Origin: Rhizopus arrhizus
Lineage: Eukaryota; Mucoromycota; Mucoromycetes; Mucorales; Rhizopodaceae
NCBI GenBank assembly: GCA_024220505.1
Contig: JAKZZE010000011.1
Location: 558,001 to 622,000, forward strand
DNA length: 64,000 bases
Direction of reading: 5' to 3'
Shown: positions 58,116-64,000 of the stretch, piece after piece
Position numbering within the stretch: position 1 is the stretch's first letter
Layout of the letters: each line of letters begins with the position of its first letter
The notes under the pieces: model-generated
What the model saw: only the letters and a program-made list of their open reading frames with translations
What the model was told of the DNA's origin: nothing
The model's database searches: none
Position numbers and translations under genes: made by a program

Positions 58116-59455
58116 AATCCTGAACATACTCTCATGGAAACTTATCATTAAATGGGGCTTTTTATTTCTACATTTATCAAATTGTTTACAAGAGTGTTGT
58201 ATAAAGGCCTTTAAATGATGAATGGGAAACATTATTGCATGCTTCAGCAATTCTCGTCTTAAGATCTTCGTTATCGGAAAAGACTCCTCTCTTAACTTTG
58301 TTTTTGACAACAGACCAAAATTGCTCAATAGGATTGAGTTCAGGAGAATAAGGAGGAAAGATAGGTGCTCCTGTAACCTCTAGAAGTGATTAATTCATCA
58401 ATGTCTTTGTGCGTATGGATGGGAGCATTATCCATAACAATAAAAAAAACCTTTCATAAGAGGATTTTTGTCCATTTCATCTAGAGTTTTTCGAATGAAA
58501 TTCAAATAATACCCAGTCGTAGTGCCTTTTGCTCTTTTTGTGTCAGATGTCTGCTTTCGTTTTCTTCCACCTTCAACCTTACGTTGCTTAGGTTTCTCAG
58601 CTACTCTGAGCTCAATGTCTAATACTCCCAAGGCACTGATAGCGCCTAAAATCATATGGGAAATTGCTCTAGTCGACTTAGTTTTTACTATAACCGGTGT
58701 ACCAACTATAGACCAAGCTGAAGGTGAACGCATATTTATGTTAAAGCCACTTTCGTCAACAAAAACACAATTAGACATATAGTCCATATCAGTTGCTGCC
58801 CATCGATTTATCCATTCAAATCGCTGTTGGAGTTTATCATCGGAATTTCTTTCTTCAGGGTGCAAAGTAGCTCTTTTAAAAGACAAATTGCATTCATTCC
58901 TGATGAAGTTGCGAACGCTCGTTTCTTTTAAATTAGTTTTCAAAGAACTTTGTCAAACTCTCAATTACATCCACAACGCGTGCGTCAGGGCGCTGATCGT
59001 ATAAATTTATAATGTACTCTTTGTGTTCTTGCTGTAGCATTCCAGTTTTTCTCTTATCATGATTTGTTTGCTTCTCGAATATATTCCATTCTGGATCGTC
59101 CTTTAATCTTTTAGCCCATTGTTGCCCAGTACGCTCAGTCACACCAGACAATCTAGCAGCTTTCGCAGCTTTGTATAATCTAACTTGCAAGTAATAAAGA
59201 AAGAGAACTTTCTGGTCGGCAGAATGCACATTATACCCTTTTTTATCATCTTTAGAAGTTTTTTCTTTCGTCCTTAAACTCACTTCGTTCATAGCCTCAT
59301 CAAGCTCATCTCTCATTCGTTCTTACTCAGATGGCTGAGCTTGTTTGTACTTTTGAAATGTCGTAAGAGTTTCCAAATGAAATGGATCGACATCTTCAAC
59401 CCACTCCATTGCGTCGTTGCCTCTTTCGTCAAATATTTTACCTTGTCCGTCTTCA
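58116..59455 (-). pseudogene. IS630-type transposase, three frameshifts and one stop
   Basis: On the minus strand the order is intact. There is an N-terminal stretch (WVEDVDPFHLETLTTFQKYK), a TAA near 59323, then a helix-turn-helix-like part (LYKAAKAARLSGVTERTGQQ). After a frameshift near 58940 come ETSVRNFIRNECNLSFKRAT and the first catalytic block CVFVDESGFN, then AWSIVGTPV. After a second shift near 58435 (in a T-run) comes the second block VMDNAPIHTHKDID, and after a third near 58355 SPELNPIEQFWSVVKNKVKR and the tail. All three catalytic acids are present, unlike the copies near 8-11 kb. Simple repairs would be enough to open the frame, so the element died recently or the shifts are assembly errors. 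Confidence 0.85.
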
Positions 59456-59527
59456 TAAAAAAAAATATGTACTCATCTTGCTTGTATTAGAAGTTTTTTT
59501 TTTAAAAAAAAAAAAAAAAAAAAAGGA

Positions 59528-59649
59528 GAGGTAACAGAATAACTTGTTACCTCGCTATTTTGTATAACAAAGGTAACAACGAGGTAACGTTTCTTGCTGT
59601 TTCCTCATTTTTTACTTTCTCTTATTGTTATCTCATATATTGTTACCTC
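59528..59649. repeat. GAGGTAAC motif cluster and inverted copy of a gene leader (left)
   Basis: Five copies of GAGGTAAC or its complement or near-match lie at 59528, 59546, 59570, 59581 and 59642. Between them, about 59590-59635 (GCTGTTTCCTCATTTTTTAC and onward) is an inverted copy of the leader of the PD-(D/E)XK-like gene at about 61030-61075. After the copy no related coding sequence follows. See the right-hand cluster at 61074-61155 and 61480-61580. Confidence 0.75.
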
Positions 59650-59928
59650 GGTGTTATCTTGCCTTTTTTTCTTCCAATTGATGGACTTGGAAATAATGAC
59701 AAAGTAATGTACGTTTCATCATTGTTGTCTGTTAATGTTGAAGACAGTGTAGGTAGCTTTTGCACGATTGATTATTCGTAAGTCTACCCGCATATTTCCC
59801 ATAACGTAAAACAAAAGCATATTTCCCATAACGTAAAAAAAAAACATGGTGATCATTTATTCAGAACAAAGAACCGAATACGATCGATATTGCTTAAATA
59901 AGTAAAAAATAAATAAATCCCAAATCAA

Positions 59929-61011
59929 TCAAGGATGTCGATTAGCTTTTGCACGATAGTATGCTGCTTTTGCACTTTTCCATGTTCCATAATTGTCGAA
60001 CAAACCCTTCTGTTTCCCAATTTCAAAAATAGCTTTCCAATCCAAAGCTCCATGATTTTGCTGATGTCGTTCCACAAAAGTCCAATCCTTATTTTTATTT
60101 GGATCATCCTGATCCATGCTCGAGCTCGAATTGGCAATGCTATTATGTTTTTTTGATAAGTGGGTATCAATGTATAGCAAAGCTTGATCCAAGCAGTCTA
60201 ATGTCCGCTTCCTTGATTCCACATCTTGAACATCTTCAAGCAAAAATTGCTTGGCTGTGCTGCACCGCTTATTTAATTCATTATAAACATTTTTTAAAGA
60301 ATTGGCAGCATCTTGCTCCACCTGATCGCCAAACACCTTCTTTGCAAGTTCATACAACATAATAATCGTTTTGTCATCTCGATGAATCATGTTGGCCAAT
60401 GATGGCTTTTGTTCAATCAAGAAATGACCGACTGCAACAAAGGGATTAAGGGGTATTTCTTGCAGGTGTTTGGCAATTGATCCGTCATTCATCAAATAGC
60501 ATGATTTTGCCCAACCAACACAAGGTAATTCTACCAGAAAAGGCAGAGTACTCGAAGGTGTGGACAACTCCATTAGATCCGACGTTGTGTTGTGTACACA
60601 GATGGCTAATACAACGGGAAGAGCATGATAATGTTTGTTGATGGAAAGAGAATATTCCATCAGTCGTCGAAAGAAAGCCATGTTTGCCGTGTACTGCACT
60701 TCAACGAGTAAGGGTGGCAATTTGTTTGATATGACTGTTTTCATTGGGCAATAAAGGACATCAGACTTCATGAAATTTGGCCATTCCGTTAGTCTGGAAA
60801 CATATTTGCCTTGAGCATGATTACCTATGGAAATAATTAATATTCGCTTTTTCTCAAAAAAAAAAAGCTCCCTACCAATGATGCTTGTAACAATAATATC
60901 TGTAGCTTGGCTTTCACTTAGTATCCATTTACTCATTAGATCTGTACCCGGCTTATGAACTAAAGGAAGAGAAAATAAATGAAGATCAGACGAAGAGCTT
61001 GATTCGGACAT
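59929..61011 (-). CDS. PD-(D/E)XK nuclease-like protein (343 aa), probable mobile-element gene
   Basis: I start at ATG 61011 (MSESSSSSDLHLFSLPLVHK); an open frame to 61083 exists but its codons are the C/T-rich leader. A 51-nt GT..AG intron (60825-60875) lies in frame, leaving exons 60876-61011 and 59929-60824. Residues about 30-130 read TDLMSKWIL, a KSDVLYCP stretch, then LPPLLVEVQYTANMAFFRRL and MEYS. The order Asp, then (V)EVQ, then R...Y is that of Rpn-type (transposase_31) PD-(D/E)XK nucleases, in which the usual Lys is Gln. The C-terminal half is helical, ending with DWKAIFEIGKQKGLFDNYGT, perhaps a DNA-binding module. The function is inferred only. Motif clusters flank both sides. Confidence 0.7.
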   Translation of the reverse strand: MSESSSSSDLHLFSLPLVHKPGTDLMSKWILSESQATDIIVTSIIGRELFFFEKKRILIISIGNHAQGKYVSRLTEWPNFMKSDVLYCPMKTVISNKLPPLLVEVQYTANMAFFRRLMEYSLSINKHYHALPVVLAICVHNTTSDLMELSTPSSTLPFLVELPCVGWAKSCYLMNDGSIAKHLQEIPLNPFVAVGHFLIEQKPSLANMIHRDDKTIIMLYELAKKVFGDQVEQDAANSLKNVYNELNKRCSTAKQFLLEDVQDVESRKRTLDCLDQALLYIDTHLSKKHNSIANSSSSMDQDDPNKNKDWTFVERHQQNHGALDWKAIFEIGKQKGLFDNYGTWKSAKAAYYRAKANRHP

Positions 61012-61019
61012 TGATAAAA

Positions 61020-61155
61020 ATTTAAGCAAGATAACAATAAGAGAAAGTAAAAAACGAGGAAACAGCAAACGAAGAGGTAACAATTTATTTGTTACCTCAA
61101 GGGCAACGGTTTTTTTGATACCTTAGAGGTAACGGTTTTTTGATACCTCAGAGGC
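61020..61155. repeat. Leader inverted repeat and GAGGTAAC motif cluster (right, part 1)
   Basis: About 61030-61075 is the inverted partner of 59590-59635. GAGGTAAC or its complement occurs at 61074, 61091 and 61126, the last in the composite unit GAGGTAACGGTTTTTTGATA, followed by CCTCAGAGG. Confidence 0.75.
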
Positions 61156-61485
61156 GCAACCACTGGTCCTCGATCTTCGATCAACGTCCTTTTACCACTT
61201 CTGCCACAATAAGTTCTGCTAATCAACTTTTGTCTGCCTCCTTGCAAGAACAACTCATTTCCGATGGAATCTCTCCTGTACCTCTTCCGCATCTAGTACT
61301 GCCATGTTATTCCTCTCGACGTCGATCTCACACTTATACGGGTGATCTCTCCTTCAACTAAATCATTTCATAAAACAAAAACACAAAAACAATTTAAAAT
61401 CCTTAAAATCTACAAAAATATATCACGTGCCTTTTTAAATCGGTTACTTAATAAACTCAGAGACTTGTCTCCTTATAAAAAAAAA
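61155..61485 (+). mobile_element. Probable 5'-truncated LINE tail inserted in the motif array
   Basis: The segment has balanced, coding-like sequence (open frame to 61361, including SANQLLSASLQEQLISDGIS and ending TYTGDLSFN), then an AT-rich 3' part and an A-run (about 61476-61484). GATACCTCAGAGG occurs at both edges (61142-61154 and 61486-61498), as expected of a target duplication. Because the surrounding array itself contains GATACCTCAGAG units, the duplication is less certain. The peptide does not match the C-termini of LINE 1 or LINE 2. Confidence 0.55.
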
Positions 61486-61580
61486 GATACCTCAGAGGGA
61501 GTTTTTTGAGGTACGGTTTTTTAATACCTCAGAGGTAACGGTTTTTTGAGGTAACAGTTTTTTGATACCTCAGAGCTCTG
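61486..61580. repeat. GAGGTAAC / GATACCTCAGAG array (right, part 2)
   Basis: Alternating units: GATACCTCAGAGG at 61486, GAGGTACGG at 61508, AATACCTCAGAGGTAACGG at about 61523-61540, GAGGTAAC at 61548 and GATACCTCAGAG at 61564. The joining sequence is T-rich (GGTTTTTTGA). Confidence 0.7.
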
Positions 61581-62126
61581 GAAAAAAAAAGACATGTTTA
61601 CTTGTTTTAGCCTCTGGTAAAACATCTTCGGACTGTCTCTGTGTAAATTTTATGGAGCTTCTTCAATTCAAAGTTCCTTATGCATCCTTGACTAAATGAC
61701 GTTTTGTAGCTTAATTTTGACATGTGTTCATGCATGAATAACCTTAAGAAGCACTCAATAAGGAACAAAACCTAATTATCAGGCACCAGTCAACTATTTT
61801 TACTATACGCTTTTAGCTAATACAAGTCCAACTACTACTTTTCAATAAAGCACGTTTTTAACGCATGAACCAATATATTGCACAGAATAGTGTCCTGTTA
61901 TAGTACGCTTTATTAACCTTACATCATGGTTTCAATTTATGCTTCATATCATTGTTTCACATTAAGCTTTTCATAAAATGCATTATTTTATTTAAAATAC
62001 AATATACAGGCAACATGTAGTAAAAAAATGTTGAATGGTAATAGTACAAGCGACAAGCAGGCCTTCATGAAGTAGTGGCCAAGTATAACAAGATAAGAAG
62101 GGACAAAGCTTGTAACCCTAGTATAG

Positions 62127-62158
<32 letters not shown>

Positions 62159-62492
62159 TCGTAGTAGTCTAGGCCTAGCACTAAATGTTTGTCTAAAGAA
62201 CAAGAAGTATGGTTAATATATGTATGACCCTTTAATAAGTAAACTTACAGACGTTAGTTCAATTTGATATTTGGGAAAGAAGCGCGAGCATGTCGTATTC
62301 TTAAGGAGTTTCCTATCAAATTGACTGTTAGATATGCTCATTTCAATATAAATTACTTACTGGTATTGTTAACAAGGTTGATGCTTCCCGAGTAACCGAT
62401 TATGACACTATGAATTGCTACATTCAAAGTTTTAAATAAAATAGTGAAGTAAGTGATATAACAAATAGGCTATATAAGAAAAAATATGAGTG

Positions 62493-62538
<46 letters not shown>

Positions 62539-63052
62539 AAAACAAAAAGACCAACAAAGCAAAAAATAAGTCTAGTTACGCTTTTATAGTTAATTCTTAC
62601 TTATGCAGCAAAAAAAAAAAAAAGTATGCACTTTAGTTTTACTCATGCAAAAGAAAAGATGTGTTCTTTGGTTTTAATCATACGCGAACAAAGCTGCTGC
62701 GCATTACGGTGCTGATCTTGCAAAAGAATAAAACATGCTCTATGGCTTTAATGTCGAATTTAGCCCCCTTATAGCATCAAAACTGTCCAAATTTATGTTT
62801 CCATGAAGAAAAAAAAAAGACTATCTCAGGTCATTTAAAATAAAGAAGTACATTTACAGTTGCTACTGTCATTGAGACCTTTGCGTGAGTGCATTGTTGC
62901 TTGATTTAGTACATATGGTTCAACTTGATTGGTTATGCAATCATTAAGTTTATGCTATATCTTCCTTCATATATCTAAAAATATATAAAGACCTTACGAA
63001 TGAAGAATATCAAAGAGTATTATTTATTTTACAACCCAACATTTACTTAACC
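61581..63052. other. 1.5 kb gene-free region
   Basis: AT-rich, with T-run 62128-62154 and A-run 62493-62537. No coding frames of quality. The last 50 bp form the leader of the next gene. Confidence 0.4.
62493..62537. repeat. Uninterrupted poly(A), 45 nt
   Basis: A pure adenine run followed by A-rich DNA; no target duplication was found beside it. Confidence 0.88.
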
Positions 63053-64000
63053 ATGCCTAAAATCACTCACAAACACAAATACTATTGCTGGTGCCCTGAA
63101 ATATGTTCAAAGCCAGGCACTTCAGCTGAAGCCGAATATATCAGCTATGGTATATTCACATCCAAGGCTGATTATATGGTACATCAGTCCTTATTGCATT
63201 CCTTAAGGGAGCAACAGCCTTCTCATATTAACGAAGATGTTGACATGTCGCTCTCTTCTGATAGTAAGTTTTAGTCATTATCTACGGTTTTCTTGGTTCT
63301 ACAGTATACACTAATAATCATATTTTACTAGTCCAGAAAAACACTATTACCAATACTGACAACATGTCTATATCCTCAGGCAACAACGATAACCTTTTAC
63401 CTATACCAGTAGCTGAGATAGACGATGAACAGCTAGAAGCTAACCTAAACGGAAATACCCATCTCAATGAGTTTGATATCCCTCCTCCTCCTGATACCCT
63501 TAACAGAAATAGAGCAAGATGTACATGCTGATATCTTCGTATTTAAATAATCATGCTACAGATACTAATCATGCATTTTCCTCATTTGTTCCAACACTAT
63601 AGTCAACAGTCAAATACATATATTTGTTGCTTGCTTCGTTTTGGTCTTTGGAACTCAATTCCTTGTCCAAATTTCAATTCATATCCTCATAGAATTTATC
63701 AACTTATTATTCCAAGCATATGATATCAATTTCCAACTGCCTCGCTCCTTTTCTACTTTAGAATCCTGGACAGGCTATGATACCTCAACATCCTCAGTTA
63801 CCAAATATATTATTTGTACAAGATGCCACCACTTATATCCAATTACTCGCAATTCAGCAATACCCGACAATTGTACAAATGTTACTTGTCACCGTAATAC
63901 CCGATGTGGCCAACCACTATTCCATTTCAGCCAAGATCATACCCGACATAGAACTTTAAAAGTATTCCCATACAATTCCATTAGAGCATCCATATTAGAG
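63053..64000 (+). CDS. 5' part of a zinc-motif, transposon-like gene (truncated by window edge)
   Basis: Exons 63053-63263 and 63332-63520 and an open exon from 63603 to the edge join in frame through short GT..AG introns. The start MPKITHKHKYYCWCPEICSK carries a CxC....C finger-like motif. Exon 2 is acidic and polar. Exon 3 opens hydrophobic (FVACFVLVFGTQFL), then reads SFSTLESWTGYD, YIICTRCHHLYPITRNSAIP, CTNVTCHRNTRCGQPLFHFS and FPYNSIRASILE at the edge. This Cys/His layout followed by a 'FPYNSI' block is what I associate with N-termini of large KDZ/Tnp2-type transposase proteins of zygomycetes; the catalytic part would lie beyond 64000. Confidence 0.65.

Noticed and set aside
58050..58328. 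92-aa minus-strand open frame
   Set aside because: A shifted frame of the transposase C-terminus; the block SPELNPIEQFW lies in another frame.

Overview
The window looks like nuclear DNA of a zygomycete-type fungus, most likely Mucoromycota/Mucorales. It is AT-rich, introns are mostly 45-65 nt with GT..AG ends, and several start codons sit directly behind long C/T-rich tracts. Clear eukaryotic housekeeping genes (uL29/RPL35, uS7/RPS5, POB3, a DOA10-like ligase, PET100) are interleaved with IS630/Tc1-type transposons, non-LTR retrotransposons and a Crypton-like tyrosine recombinase relic. All gene models were built by eye from splice signals, frame continuity and family knowledge; no similarity search was run. 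Exon edges may be off by a base or two.

1-11.1 kb is a nested mobile-element stack. About 320-bp inverted repeats (348-668 and 10808-11127), each ending CAGTG...CACTG and flanked by TA, enclose 10.8 kb. Inside lie an unrecognised four-exon gene (854-2662), an IS630-like element with about 130-bp TIRs (2708-9177) that was itself split by a 5.2-kb LINE (2878-8077, minus strand, 19-bp target duplication), four copies of a 45-nt hairpin-forming repeat (9321-9601), and a second decayed transposase (10546-10880). Only 158 bp separates the outer repeat from the start codon proposed for RPL35.

11.2-29.99 kb is mostly host genes: RPL35, a dead LINE piece (13061-14430), RPS5, DAHP synthase, a nucleostemin/GNL3-type GTPase lacking a visible N-terminus, a small hypothetical gene, PET100, a zinc-motif acidic protein, an acidic 158-aa protein, an LRR protein and a probable RNA polymerase III subunit Rpc31. 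30-34 kb holds a broken Crypton/Ndc10-type recombinase and a small secreted cysteine-rich protein. 33.7-46.4 kb carries POB3/SSRP1, a DH-PH RhoGEF with a probable GC-AG intron, a ten-exon DOA10/MARCH6 E3 ligase, a small unidentified protein and a Zn2Cys6 transcription factor.

46.4-64 kb is again accessory: a Tc1 transposase relic, an RTA1-like membrane protein, a nearly intact 5.3-kb LINE (52089-57406, 12-bp target duplication), a short retroposed fragment, a frameshifted IS630-type transposase, a PD-(D/E)XK-nuclease-like gene bracketed by clustered GAGGTAAC motifs and a duplicated copy of its own leader, a probable 5'-truncated LINE tail inside that motif array, and the 5' part of another zinc-motif gene running off the right edge. 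The PD-(D/E)XK locus and the 10.8-kb nested composite are the two places where something undescribed seems most likely.
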